From Ferrimonas sp. YFM (GTDB lineage Bacteria > Pseudomonadota > Gammaproteobacteria > Enterobacterales > Shewanellaceae), in assembly GCF_030296015.1 (NCBI RefSeq), contig NZ_AP027368.1, positions 4,326,839 through 4,390,838 on the forward strand: a DNA stretch of 64,000 nucleotides. The letters are read 5' to 3'. Each line of letters begins with the position of its first letter. Within the stretch, counting starts at the first letter, position 1. The notes under the pieces are model-generated. The model was not told the origin of the DNA. It worked only from the letters and a program-made list of their open reading frames with translations, and did no database searches. Below are positions 42,000-51,166 of the stretch, piece after piece. The position numbers were made by a program, and so were the translations under genes.

Positions 42000-42470
42000 A
42001 TGACCCTGGAGATCGAACGCAAATATCGCGTCAAAGACGACAGCTTTAAGCCCCTGGCCACCAAGGAAACCCGCATTGTTCAGGGCTACCTGAGCAGCGT
42101 CCCCGAGCGCACGGTTCGAGTGCGCATCAAGGGAGAGAAGGGCTTTCTCACCATCAAAGGCATTGGCAGCGAATCCGGCGCCTCCCGCTACGAGTGGGAG
42201 AAGGAGATCAGTGTGGCGGATGCCCAAGCATTGTTGGCCATCTGCGAGCCCGGCGTCATTGACAAGACCCGCTATCTGGTTCCCCACGAAGGCCACACCT
42301 TCGAGGTGGACGAGTTCTACGGAGAGAACCTGGGCCTGACCGTCGCCGAAGTGGAACTGGAGTCTGAGCAGCAGCAGGTTCACCGTCCTCAATGGCTGGG
42401 CGAAGAGGTCACCGGCGACGCCCGCTATTACAACTCCATGCTGATGAAGACCCCCTTCAGCCAGTGGTAA
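42000..42470 (+). CDS. CYTH-domain triphosphate tunnel metalloenzyme
   Basis: The 156-residue protein has the diagnostic EIERK (ExExK) at residues 4-8, then Arg/Lys-bearing strands (TVRVRIKGEKGFLTIKG, YEWEKEI) and the acidic strand VAEVELESE that binds metal. Single-domain proteins of this size hydrolyse inorganic triphosphate or related compounds. It follows the preceding gene by 11 bp and precedes a membrane-protein gene by 4 bp. Confidence 0.88.
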   Translation: MTLEIERKYRVKDDSFKPLATKETRIVQGYLSSVPERTVRVRIKGEKGFLTIKGIGSESGASRYEWEKEISVADAQALLAICEPGVIDKTRYLVPHEGHTFEVDEFYGENLGLTVAEVELESEQQQVHRPQWLGEEVTGDARYYNSMLMKTPFSQW

Positions 42471-42474
42471 TGGC

Positions 42475-43800
42475 ATGATCACCCTTGCCCAGGCAGACAG
42501 GTACCACCTTGAATTCAAGGTGGTCCTGCCGCCCGGTGTTCGCCGGGCCCAGTGGCAGGCTCAGCTGCTGCTGCCGCCGACCATGGCCAGCGACGGCAGC
42601 ATCCCCACCGCAGACAGGTTCTATCGCAACCTGCTCCAGCAACAGCGACTGGTCTCCAGTCATCCACCCGAACTCGACTCGGTAAAGCGCTTTGGCCGTC
42701 TGCTCAGGGAGGGCCGACTGCTGAAGGAGCCGAAATTCAAACGGCTGTTGGCGGATCTGATCAATGGGTTGCTGACCCAGTTTCTCAACAAACGGGGAGA
42801 AGCCCTGCTGGCCTGCCGCCGACAGCTGCGGGCCCTGCTGTTTCTCAAGCCAGAGCTGACCCAATCCTGGCAGAAACGACGCTTCAAGCTGGCCAGGCAA
42901 CTGCTGCTGTTTCATTTCCAGCAGGCACTGCTCAGGGAGCTGCATGGCGCCAGGGGACCTCTCAGAGAGCGGATAAAACGGCACCTGCGGGTCGTCGGAC
43001 TCTATGCCCAGAGATACAGAGTCGCTCTGGATCATCCGGAAGAGGCCGGCAGGGAACGGATGCTTGAGCGCCTGACCCTGAGCCAAAGGGTATTGGATCG
43101 CCCCTATCAATTGAATCGTCGACAATCCCGGGACACCAAGCTGGCGGAGCAGCTGATTTTTGGCCTGGCCGCCGCCCTGGCGATGGCCTTCGCCACCGCC
43201 ATCGCCTTCGCCACCCAGCAGGCGTTTGGCAACTTCAGTACGCCGTTCTTCTTCTCTCTGGTGTTCTCCTACATCTTCAAGGACCGCATCAAGGAGCTGG
43301 GCAGAAACTTCCTGGTGGACAAGTTCTATGCCCGCTTCTATCAGCGTCACTATCTGCTGTTTCAACCCGGTATCCGCAAAAACCTGGTGGAGATTCGCGA
43401 CAGTTATTTCCAGCCCAAGGGAAAGGAGCTCGACTGCCTGGTCAGCACGGCAGCCTCGCGCATGACTTCAGGAGAAACGCTGCGTATCGACGGTGCCTGG
43501 GTCTACCGCCGCGCCTACCGATGCAGCCGGGAACTGGGCAGTAACAGCCCATACAGGTTTCATGACAATCTTACACTTAACCTGAGTCGGCCCCTCCGGC
43601 TTCTGCCCAGCAGGATTCAATCTCTGTGGAGAGAAGAATCCCACCAGCCACGCCGGGTGGATGTCCACCGCGTTACCAGCCTGTACCTGATGCTCCACAC
43701 TCAGCACAACCAAATCAACTCACTGAAAATATTTCGCATACAGGTAAGCAGACGAGGAATTCACAGGATCAAGGAGGTGCAGATCACCCCGGAAATCTAG
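42475..43800 (+). CDS. unknown membrane protein in the CYTH/phosphate cluster
   Basis: The 441-residue protein has an N-terminal basic helical region (residues 50-215) and two adjacent membrane segments (LAAALAMAFATAIAFATQQA and a following FFFSLVFSYIF hairpin at about 225-265). A soluble basic C-terminal domain follows. It starts 4 bp after the CYTH gene stop, so it is probably co-translated. I do not recognise the family. Confidence 0.6.
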   Translation: MITLAQADRYHLEFKVVLPPGVRRAQWQAQLLLPPTMASDGSIPTADRFYRNLLQQQRLVSSHPPELDSVKRFGRLLREGRLLKEPKFKRLLADLINGLLTQFLNKRGEALLACRRQLRALLFLKPELTQSWQKRRFKLARQLLLFHFQQALLRELHGARGPLRERIKRHLRVVGLYAQRYRVALDHPEEAGRERMLERLTLSQRVLDRPYQLNRRQSRDTKLAEQLIFGLAAALAMAFATAIAFATQQAFGNFSTPFFFSLVFSYIFKDRIKELGRNFLVDKFYARFYQRHYLLFQPGIRKNLVEIRDSYFQPKGKELDCLVSTAASRMTSGETLRIDGAWVYRRAYRCSRELGSNSPYRFHDNLTLNLSRPLRLLPSRIQSLWREESHQPRRVDVHRVTSLYLMLHTQHNQINSLKIFRIQVSRRGIHRIKEVQITPEI

Positions 43801-43932
43801 CTGATGATTGCCGTTGAACCCGCTGCTGTATCTGCACCTTGTCCTAGAGGTGCAGCCTTTGTCATGCCTGTAAAACCCATGCAACAACCGCGTTAAAAAT
43901 AAGAGCCGGATTGTACGATAAGGTTAAGATTA

Positions 43933-43948
43933 GTTGATTAAGATCACA
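43933..43948. promoter_or_regulatory. CRP-like site before the phosphate-type porin gene
   Basis: GTTGA-TTAAGA-TCACA lies about 95 bp before the porin start in the 243-bp gap. It matches 8 of 10 half-site bases. No Pho box was convincing. Confidence 0.35.
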
Positions 43949-44042
43949 TTAATTTGGCCAGTACGGACTTATTCTGATTCCGACAACGAAGCACAGACTT
44001 CCAACCCTTTCTCAGGATGAACTCCATCGGAGGAGACCGATT

Positions 44043-45416
44043 ATGGCCCGTTTTGCTGTTACCGCTATCGCTACCGCAGTCACCCTAACCCTGTCCGGAT
44101 TTGCCCCTAATGTCCTGGCATCCGATGATGCTCGCATCGCCGAGCTGGAGAAACGGATGGAAGCTCTGGAGATGGAGCTGATTGAAGCCCGCGACGCTGC
44201 CAAGAAACAGGACAGGGTGAAGTTCTCCAAGCACTCCCCCGCCCCCGAACTGGTCTCCCGCGATGGCAAATCCACCCTGGAGTTCAAGGCGCGCATCCAG
44301 GCAGACTACGTGGACGTGGACGAACTTTACACCGGCAAGAAAACCGAGACCTACGAGCCCAGCCACAAAGAGACCGGCATTCGCCGCCTGCGCCTGGGAC
44401 TGGAGGGCCAGTTTTCCCGCCTGTGGGAGTATGAGATTGAACTGGATCTGGCCGGCAACGAAGTGGACCTGAAGGACGCCAACGTCACCTGGGAGGGCTG
44501 GGACAATCAGAAGCTGACCCTGGGTTACCAGAAATACGCCTTTGGGCTGCAGGCCACCCAGAGCTCCGCCCATCAGATCATGATGGAGCGCGCCTCCACC
44601 GATGTGTTCTCCCCGGACCGCGCCCTGGGTGCCCAGTGGCGCTATGCGGGCAACAACTGGGCCCTGAGCCTGGGTCTGGGCATGGAGTACTCCACCCTGG
44701 AGGAGGAGGACTGGGACAAGGATGAACTGGAGTTTGTCGAGGAGGTCAGTTATCCGGAAACCGACTTCTACACCGCCCGCATCACCTGGGCCCCTTACCG
44801 CGACAATAACAACCTGCTGCACCTGGGCGCCAGCTACATGAACCTGGAGATCAACGACGACGTTGGCGAACTGCGCTACCGTGCCCGTCCCGCCACCCGC
44901 CCCACCGGCCGCATGGTCGACACCGGCAAGTTTGACTCAGAAGGCGCCCAGCACTACGGCGTGGAAGCCCTGTATCAGTACCGCAACCTGCTGCTGCAAT
45001 CCGAATACGTCGCCGCCAAAGCCGACGCCATGGAGGATCCGGACGTAGAGGTCGACGCCTACTACCTGACCGCCTCCTGGGTGATCACCGGCGAGCAGTG
45101 GCGCTACAGCCGCAAGAAGGGTGCGATGAAATCTCCTCGTCCCGCCAAGTCTGTCTCTGAGGGAGGCTGGGGCGCCTGGGAGCTGGCGGTACGCTACGAC
45201 AAGGCCAACTTCATCGATGACAACCTCAAGTATGGCGGTGACATGACCGACTGGGTGATCGGCCTGAACTGGTACCTGGAAGACAACCTCAAGGCCCAGC
45301 TGAACTACGTCTATGCCGAAGGCGACTATGACCGCGCCTTCGAGGATAAGGATGGGGTGGACCAGACCGATCAGGACACCAGCGTCATCCAGGCTCGCCT
45401 GCAGTTCAACTTCTGA
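44043..45416 (+). CDS. phosphate-selective porin, OprO/OprP-like
   Basis: The 457-residue protein has a signal peptide (cleavage after VLAS, about residue 22), a short coiled coil (ARIAELEKRMEALEMELIEARD) that probably trimerises, and a long barrel ending in VIQARLQFNF. The region RRLRLGLEGQFSRLWEYEIELDLAGNEVDLKDA is typical of OprO/OprP. It lies upstream of the exported CYTH-like gene by 10 bp and within 3 kb of a PiT carrier. That supports phosphate or polyphosphate uptake. Confidence 0.85.
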   Translation: MARFAVTAIATAVTLTLSGFAPNVLASDDARIAELEKRMEALEMELIEARDAAKKQDRVKFSKHSPAPELVSRDGKSTLEFKARIQADYVDVDELYTGKKTETYEPSHKETGIRRLRLGLEGQFSRLWEYEIELDLAGNEVDLKDANVTWEGWDNQKLTLGYQKYAFGLQATQSSAHQIMMERASTDVFSPDRALGAQWRYAGNNWALSLGLGMEYSTLEEEDWDKDELEFVEEVSYPETDFYTARITWAPYRDNNNLLHLGASYMNLEINDDVGELRYRARPATRPTGRMVDTGKFDSEGAQHYGVEALYQYRNLLLQSEYVAAKADAMEDPDVEVDAYYLTASWVITGEQWRYSRKKGAMKSPRPAKSVSEGGWGAWELAVRYDKANFIDDNLKYGGDMTDWVIGLNWYLEDNLKAQLNYVYAEGDYDRAFEDKDGVDQTDQDTSVIQARLQFNF

Positions 45417-45426
45417 GGAATCCGTT

Positions 45427-46251
45427 ATGCACAACAAATTCCTATGGGGACTGGCCGGACTTTGTCTTTCCGGCAATGCCCTGGCCCTGACCAAGGGGGA
45501 CTTTGACCGCATCGAGTACGCGGTCAACACCGGCACCGGCGACACGCTGCCCTACGCCAGCGACAGCCTGACCCAGGCCTTCACCGAGGCCTTCCCCTTC
45601 ATCCGCTTCGAGGAGGAACCCTCAGAGAAGCTGGTGGCCTATCTGGATACCCCCGACCGGGCCCTGAAGCAATTGGACCTGAGCATCCGGGTACGGGAGC
45701 ACGTCACCAAGCCCGCCAAGAGCAAGATCACCGTCAAGCTGCGGGCGCCGGACCCGGCAGGGTTTGGCGACCTGGCGGGCTACCGCAAGGCGGAGATCGA
45801 CTATGACGGCCAGAACAGCAAGTACAGCGTCAGCTACGACATCCCCTTCTCACCGGAGGAGATCGACGTCAAGCGGGTCGACATGAGCAAGGTGGTTGAA
45901 CTGATCCGTCAGGACGGTAATGCCTGGAACCTGGTGGCGGATGTGCTCAGCGCCCGTCAGGAGGACCTGAAGCAGACCATAGTGATGCGCACCTACGACT
46001 GGGAAGGCACCATGGCCGACGCCCGCTATGACCGCATCGAGGTGGATTTCCAGGTCTGGACCCCCTACTACCGCAAACCCAGGGTGACCTTCGCCGACTT
46101 CTCCTTCAAAGGCGCCACCCGGGACAGGGAGGAGTTGGATCAGGCGTTCCACTACCTGCATGAGCAGGTTCAGAAAGCGGGCCTGACCCAGGGCATGCAC
46201 ACCGGCTCCAAGACCAAGGCCACCTTCAAGATGTCCCAGGGTTTCCACTAA
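45427..46251 (+). CDS. exported CYTH-like protein
   Basis: The 274-residue protein starts at ATG 45427 (GAGGA upstream) with a signal peptide (cleavage after NALA, residue 20). The mature part has alternating charged strands: LSIRVREHV, KSKITVKLRAP, YRKAEIDYDG, and RYDRIEVDFQVWTP ending in PRVTFADFSFKG. This is the layout of a CYTH/TTM barrel, here sent to the periplasm. Close linkage to the OprP-like porin, a DUF47 protein and PiT suggests a hydrolase or binding protein for polyphosphate or nucleotides. The activity is inferred. Confidence 0.6.
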   Translation: MHNKFLWGLAGLCLSGNALALTKGDFDRIEYAVNTGTGDTLPYASDSLTQAFTEAFPFIRFEEEPSEKLVAYLDTPDRALKQLDLSIRVREHVTKPAKSKITVKLRAPDPAGFGDLAGYRKAEIDYDGQNSKYSVSYDIPFSPEEIDVKRVDMSKVVELIRQDGNAWNLVADVLSARQEDLKQTIVMRTYDWEGTMADARYDRIEVDFQVWTPYYRKPRVTFADFSFKGATRDREELDQAFHYLHEQVQKAGLTQGMHTGSKTKATFKMSQGFH

Positions 46252-46326
46252 CCCGCCTTAGGGGCCCGCAATGGGCCCCACCCTTCTCGCACCTCAACTC
46301 TGTCCACCACTCCCTAAGGAGGTTCC

Positions 46327-46995
46327 ATGCTTTGGTTCTCCAAAGTCACATCATTACTCAATCAAAGTCAAAGCACCGAAACCCAGGTGTTCCAGTTTCT
46401 CGATCAGGTGATTCTGGCCCACCACAAATTTGTCCGCCTGTGGCAGATCTACCTCAACCAGGGGGCCAACTGCCGGGAGTTTGACGACACCCTGGCGGAG
46501 TTGCAGGCGGTGGAGAGCGAAGCGGATAAACTGCGGCGGGAGATCGACACCCGCCTCTACGCCCGCACCCTGATCCCCGACCTGAGATCGGACGTGGCCC
46601 TGCTGATCGAGCTGATCGACAAACTGATGAACCAGCAGGAGACCGTCGGGGTTCACCTCAAGGTGGAGCAGCCGCTGATCCCCGAGGAGGTTCACGACGA
46701 CCTGCAGGAGCTGCTGCAACTGGTGGGCCAGACCATAGATCATACCCTGCTCTGTGCCCGCAGCTTTCTGACCGACCTGCAGCGGGTTCAGGAGTATCAC
46801 CAGAAGGTGATCCTGTTTGAGAGTGACGCCAACAAGGTGTGCACCCGCGCCAAGATGACCCTGTTCAGCACCGACCTGCCCCTGACCAACAAGGTGCAGC
46901 TGCGCTACTTCTTCGACCGCATCGACGATGTGGCCAACGTTGCCGAAGACATCAGCGACAGGGTGTCGGTGTTCACCCTCAAGCGGATGCAGTGA
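46327..46995 (+). CDS. DUF47 (PhoU-like) phosphate transport regulator
   Basis: The 222-residue all-helical protein (FDDTLAELQAVESEADKLRREIDTRLYARTLIPDLRSDV) matches the DUF47/TIGR00153 family usually encoded just before PiT carriers. AGGAGG precedes ATG 46327, and the next gene begins 10 bp downstream. It probably binds metal ions and controls the carrier. Confidence 0.9.
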   Translation: MLWFSKVTSLLNQSQSTETQVFQFLDQVILAHHKFVRLWQIYLNQGANCREFDDTLAELQAVESEADKLRREIDTRLYARTLIPDLRSDVALLIELIDKLMNQQETVGVHLKVEQPLIPEEVHDDLQELLQLVGQTIDHTLLCARSFLTDLQRVQEYHQKVILFESDANKVCTRAKMTLFSTDLPLTNKVQLRYFFDRIDDVANVAEDISDRVSVFTLKRMQ

Positions 46996-47005
46996 CGGGG
47001 GATTC

Positions 47006-48049
47006 ATGGACGCAGCTACCCTCATCTTCCTCTCCAGCGGACTGTTTTTGGGCTGGTCCCTCGGCGCCAACGATGCCGCCAATGTGTTTGGCACCGCCGT
47101 AGGCTCCCGCATGGTCCGGTTCACCACCGCCGCCGCCATCTGCTCGGTCATGGTGATCCTCGGCGCGGTGATCAGCGGTGCCGGCGCTTCTCACACCCTG
47201 GGAGCGCTCGGCAAGATCTCCGCCATGGGCGGGGCCTTCACCGTGGCCCTGACCGCGGCGCTGACCGTCTATATGATGACCAAGTGGGGCCTGCCGGTCT
47301 CCACCGGCCAGGCCATTGTCGGCGCCATCATCGGTTGGAACCTGTTCAGCACCACCCCCACGGATGCCAAGGTGCTGACCAAGATCCTCTCCACCTGGGT
47401 CTTCTGTCCCATTCTGGCTTTTTTTACCGCCATCGCCCTCTACAAACTGGTGGCGGCGGCCATCAACCACCTGCGGCCCGGCCTGTTCGGCCTGGATAAC
47501 TGGACCCGCATCGGCCTGGTGCTGGCCGGCGCCTTCGGCTCCTACTCCCTGGGGGCCAACAACATCGCCAATGTGATGGGGGTATTTGTCCCCAGCGCCC
47601 CCTTCGACCACACCACACTGCTCGGCATCGATTTCACCCCGGCGATGCAGCTGTTCCTGCTGGGCGGGCTGGCCATTGGCGTCGGCGTCTTCACCTACTC
47701 GAAGCGGGTGATGATGACCGTGGGCGACAGCCTGATCCCCATGACACCGGTTACCGCCTGGGTGGTGGTGATGGCCCACTCCATCGTGCTGTTCCTGTTC
47801 TCCTCCCAGGGACTGGCGGATGCCCTGGTCTCAGTCGGACTGCCTCCCATTCCCCTGGTGCCGGTCTCCAGCTCGCAGGCGGTGATCGGGGCGGTGGTCG
47901 GGGTTGGGGTCTTGAAAGGACTGCCTATACGCTGGCGGGTACTGGCTCGGGTAGTGATGGGCTGGTGCTGCACCCCGGTGATCTCTGCTCTTGGCTGCTG
48001 GCTGCTGCTCTACTTCGTGCAGAACATCTTCCGGGTGGTGGTGATCTAG
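47006..48049 (+). CDS. PiT-family inorganic phosphate transporter
   Basis: The 347-residue membrane protein has the paired PiT signatures GANDAANVFGTAVGSR near residue 18 and GANNIANVMGVF near residue 185, both holding the conserved Asn-Asp/Asn transport motif. About ten helices are visible. It is a single-length carrier of the low-affinity metal-phosphate:proton or sodium type, paired with the DUF47 gene. Confidence 0.92.
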   Translation: MDAATLIFLSSGLFLGWSLGANDAANVFGTAVGSRMVRFTTAAAICSVMVILGAVISGAGASHTLGALGKISAMGGAFTVALTAALTVYMMTKWGLPVSTGQAIVGAIIGWNLFSTTPTDAKVLTKILSTWVFCPILAFFTAIALYKLVAAAINHLRPGLFGLDNWTRIGLVLAGAFGSYSLGANNIANVMGVFVPSAPFDHTTLLGIDFTPAMQLFLLGGLAIGVGVFTYSKRVMMTVGDSLIPMTPVTAWVVVMAHSIVLFLFSSQGLADALVSVGLPPIPLVPVSSSQAVIGAVVGVGVLKGLPIRWRVLARVVMGWCCTPVISALGCWLLLYFVQNIFRVVVI

Positions 48050-48145
48050 ATGATGACGTTCTGTTCCAACCGGCGCCGCCGGGCCTGGTGGCACAGCCGC
48101 CGGCCGCCAGCGGACAATGACCGCCGATGATTCACTCCTGGCATT

Positions 48146-48167
48146 GCGCCCTTCGGGGCGCTTTTTT
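48146..48167 (+). terminator. terminator of the phosphate cluster
   Basis: GCGCCC and GGGCGC form a stem with a TTCG loop, followed by six T. Confidence 0.85.
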
Positions 48168-48173
48168 CCAGAC

Positions 48174-48202
48174 AAAAAAAGAGGCGCAGGCGCCTCTTTT
48201 TT
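48174..48202. terminator. bidirectional terminator serving argO
   Basis: GAGGCGC and GCGCCTC form a stem with loop AG, with seven A before and six T after. Confidence 0.82.
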
Positions 48203-48217
48203 ATTGAGCATAAAGCC

Positions 48218-48820
48218 TTAGGAGCCCATCAGCAGCTTCACCGCGATGGACCACATCAGCGCCCACACCAGCAGGTCGATGGCCCGCCACACCTTGGGAG
48301 AGGAGAGCACAGGCGCCAGCTTGGCCGCCCCCAGGCTGAGCCCCACAAACCACAGGGTGGAGGCGGTCACCGTACCCGCGTAGAAGGACCAGCGCGCCTC
48401 TCCGAACTGGGCACCGATGGAACCGAGCAACACCAGGGCATCCAGGTAAACGTGGGGGTTGAGCAGGGTCACCGCCAGGGTGGTGCCCATCACTTTACGG
48501 CGGCTGGCGATGGCCTCACCGGCCTGCATCCCCTGCTGCCCCCCCAGGGCCCGGCGCAAAGAGCAGAAACCGAACCACAGCAGGAAGGCCGCACCACCAT
48601 ATTGGGTCAGGGCCATCAGCTGTGGGGTATCGGTGATCAGGGCGCCGACACCGGCCACACCCAGGCCGATAAGCACCACATCCAGCAGAGTACAGGTCAA
48701 GGCCACCATCAGATGATATTGGCGTTTCAGCGCCTGACTGAGCACAAAGGCACCCTGAGCACCGATGGCCATGATCAGCCCCGCTCCTACTCCCAAACCA
48801 TTGATGTATGCCGATACCAT
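48218..48820 (-). CDS. argO: arginine exporter ArgO (LysE family)
   Basis: The start is ATG 48820 (GGAGAG upstream); the longer frame to 48898 adds non-membrane residues. The 200-residue product has six hydrophobic helices and the LysE signature GLIMAIGAQGAFVLSQALKR. It exports arginine, and lysine analogues in relatives. It diverges from argP, its usual activator gene. Confidence 0.9.
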   Translation of the reverse strand: MVSAYINGLGVGAGLIMAIGAQGAFVLSQALKRQYHLMVALTCTLLDVVLIGLGVAGVGALITDTPQLMALTQYGGAAFLLWFGFCSLRRALGGQQGMQAGEAIASRRKVMGTTLAVTLLNPHVYLDALVLLGSIGAQFGEARWSFYAGTVTASTLWFVGLSLGAAKLAPVLSSPKVWRAIDLLVWALMWSIAVKLLMGS

Positions 48821-48941
48821 CTTCCACTCTCCTGAACTGCAACCCTGAGGGCTTGTGACTCGATGGCTGGGATTGTAGGCTGGAGAACGAATTAACAAAA
48901 ATTAATAGTGCTAATCAAATATTAGCGGAGCTAATTAACAT

Positions 48942-49829
48942 ATGCTGGATTACAAACTGCTGGAAGCGATGGCGGCGGTGGCCCGTTTGGGCAGCTTCGA
49001 TCACGCCGCCAAGGAGCTGGGTCTGACCCAGTCGGCGGTGTCCCAGCGGGTCAAGTTACTGGAGCAGCGACTGGGGCAACCCCTGCTGGTGCGGGCCCAC
49101 CCCATACGCCCCACCCAGGCGGGCCTGGCACTGATGCGCCACCAACAGCAGGTGGCGATGATGGAGTCGACCCTGGCCGCCAGCCTGACCGAAGAGCAGG
49201 ATGACAGCCACACCCCGGTGCGCCTGGCGGTCAATGCGGACAGCCTGGCCACCTGGCTGACGCCGGCCCTGTCGCAGCTGTACCGACAACACGGGGTACT
49301 GGCGCAGCTGACGGTGGAGGATGAGGAGCTGACGTTAGAGCGTCTGCGAGGCGGCGAGGTGGCTGGCTGCATCGCCTCCCACGCCCGGGCCGTGCAGGGG
49401 TGTCGCTCTCACTTGCTGGGAGCCCTGCGTTACCGGTTGATGGCCACCCCCGCCTTCGCCGACGCCCATTTTGCCCAAGGCCTGACCGAAGAGGCACTGA
49501 TCGCCTGTCCGACCCTTACTTATGGCCGGGACGATGAACTGCTCAACCGTTTCTTTGCCCGCCACTATCCTCAGGTTGCCGGCCGTCCTCCCCATCATCA
49601 GTTGCCCTCCTCCCAGGGGTTTGTGGATGCGGTGCTGCTGCATATGGGGTACGCCCTGCTGCCGGAGCTGCAGGTGGAGGAGGCGTTGTCCAGGGGGAAA
49701 CTCAGGCTGCTGTCCGACGCCCACATCGATGTGCCTCTCTACTGGCACAGCTGGCGACTGCAGAGTCCGGTGATGGAGGTGGTGGGTCAGGTACTCACCG
49801 CCGAGGGGAAACAGAGGTTGATTCAGTAG
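48942..49829 (+). CDS. argP: LysR-type regulator ArgP
   Basis: The 295-residue protein has an N-terminal LysR helix-turn-helix (RLGSFDHAAKELGLTQSAVSQRVKLLEQRLG) and a C-terminal effector domain. Its divergent position next to argO matches ArgP/IciA, which activates argO in response to arginine and lysine. Confidence 0.92.
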   Translation: MLDYKLLEAMAAVARLGSFDHAAKELGLTQSAVSQRVKLLEQRLGQPLLVRAHPIRPTQAGLALMRHQQQVAMMESTLAASLTEEQDDSHTPVRLAVNADSLATWLTPALSQLYRQHGVLAQLTVEDEELTLERLRGGEVAGCIASHARAVQGCRSHLLGALRYRLMATPAFADAHFAQGLTEEALIACPTLTYGRDDELLNRFFARHYPQVAGRPPHHQLPSSQGFVDAVLLHMGYALLPELQVEEALSRGKLRLLSDAHIDVPLYWHSWRLQSPVMEVVGQVLTAEGKQRLIQ

Positions 49830-49852
49830 AGGTCCGGGCTGGGTCGAAAGGA

Positions 49853-49877
49853 CAAAAAAGGGGGCCTCAGGCCCCCG
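49853..49877 (-). terminator. terminator of the fadL-like gene
   Basis: GGGGGCC and GGCCCCC form a stem. The minus strand continues with six T. Confidence 0.82.
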
Positions 49878-49897
49878 TTGTCTCAATCTGGCGTCGC

Positions 49898-51166
49898 TTA
49901 GAAGCGGTAGGTGGCCTGAACACCGGCCAGCCAGACGTCACCGGAGATCTCGCCTTCATAGACGGCCGCCGCCTGCTGGCTCAGGGCCACGCTCTCGGTG
50001 ATGGGGGCATCGCCGTGAGACTTGATGTAGGTCAGAGACATATCCAGGGTCAGATCCTTGGACGCCTGGTAGCCGGCACCGAAGGAGAACCACAGACGGT
50101 CGGAATCTGGGATGCTCAGGGTGCGGTGCTCATCGTCTACCGCAGTCTTGTCCAGGGCAACGCCGCCGCGCACCAGCCACTGGCTGTCCAGCTGATAGGT
50201 GGCACCCAGGGCAACACGCCAGTTGTCCTTGAAGTTCTCCTCCTTCAGCAGGTTGGAGGGTTCACCGGGGAAGTCCACCACCAGCTCCTCGAAGGCACTC
50301 CAGTCGGTCCAGTTGATGGAGCCGTGCACGGACAGGGCCTCGGTCAGCTGATGGACGCTGGAGAGCTCGGCGAACGCAGGCAGAGGCAGCTTGAGGCTGC
50401 CCTCTTTGCTCTGGCCGGGCATCAGGCCGAAGGCCAGGCCTTCCGCATCCCCTTCCAGCTTCAGCTCCACCTCGGAGTGGTAGGCCAGGCCGATGCGATG
50501 GCCTTTGGCCGGCTCCCAGGTCATGCCCAGCTGATAACCCCAGTCTACGCCATCACCTTCAACAGACTTCAGCTTGGCACCGGCTGGCAGACCGAAGTTG
50601 GGCCCCCAGTTTGGTACTGTGCCTTCCACCTTGCCTTCCCCGTAGACGATGCGCAGACCCAGGCCCACCGCCAGGGTATCGCTCAGCTTGTACGCCACAT
50701 TGGGTGCCAGTTCCACTGTGGTGATCTGGGTGTCGGAGCCAAAGATCGCCGCTTCATGGGTATCAGGCAGCTCGGTGGCAAACCCGTAGTTGGAGGTCAG
50801 GGCCAGGCCGATGGCCCAGTCATCACTCAGACGGTTGCTGTAGTAGAAGTTGGGGACCCACTGAGCCGGCGCGATGTCATCGGCATTGGCAGAGGTGCTG
50901 AAACCGGCGGCGGGCACGGAAGTGGTGCCTTCCACATCGATATTGGGATCCACATAGATGAGGCCAGCGGAGATCTGATGCCCCTCCAGCTGCATCAGCA
51001 GGGCGGCGTTGCGCCCCTGGGCGGAGGCGTTGTCAGCAATGGCGGCTTCACCGGCAAAGGCACGGCCAAGGCCAGTGGCGGAGTACTCGGCCAGCTGGAA
51101 ACCGGCGGCGTGAACCTGACCGGCGAGGGCGCCAGCCACCAGGGCAGCAACTACACGAATTTTCAT
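49898..51166 (-). CDS. fadL: outer-membrane long-chain fatty acid transporter, FadL/OmpP1 family
   Basis: The start is ATG 51166, which begins a clean signal peptide (cleavage after VHAA); the longer frame to 51238 adds hydrophobic residues unlike a leader. The 422-residue product opens with AGFQLAEYSATGLGRAFAGEAA, the N-terminal hatch segment of FadL, and ends in a C-terminal aromatic (QATYRF). It takes up hydrophobic molecules. Confidence 0.9.
   Translation of the reverse strand: MKIRVVAALVAGALAGQVHAAGFQLAEYSATGLGRAFAGEAAIADNASAQGRNAALLMQLEGHQISAGLIYVDPNIDVEGTTSVPAAGFSTSANADDIAPAQWVPNFYYSNRLSDDWAIGLALTSNYGFATELPDTHEAAIFGSDTQITTVELAPNVAYKLSDTLAVGLGLRIVYGEGKVEGTVPNWGPNFGLPAGAKLKSVEGDGVDWGYQLGMTWEPAKGHRIGLAYHSEVELKLEGDAEGLAFGLMPGQSKEGSLKLPLPAFAELSSVHQLTEALSVHGSINWTDWSAFEELVVDFPGEPSNLLKEENFKDNWRVALGATYQLDSQWLVRGGVALDKTAVDDEHRTLSIPDSDRLWFSFGAGYQASKDLTLDMSLTYIKSHGDAPITESVALSQQAAAVYEGEISGDVWLAGVQATYRF

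Noticed and set aside
43801-44042. Pho box before the phosphate-type porin
   Set aside because: A TTGTCAT word is present, but the second repeat has the wrong spacing and poor match.
48050-48130. Arg-rich 26-codon frame right after the PiT stop
   Set aside because: It has no ribosome site of its own and its composition matches random GC-rich sequence; kept out for lack of support.
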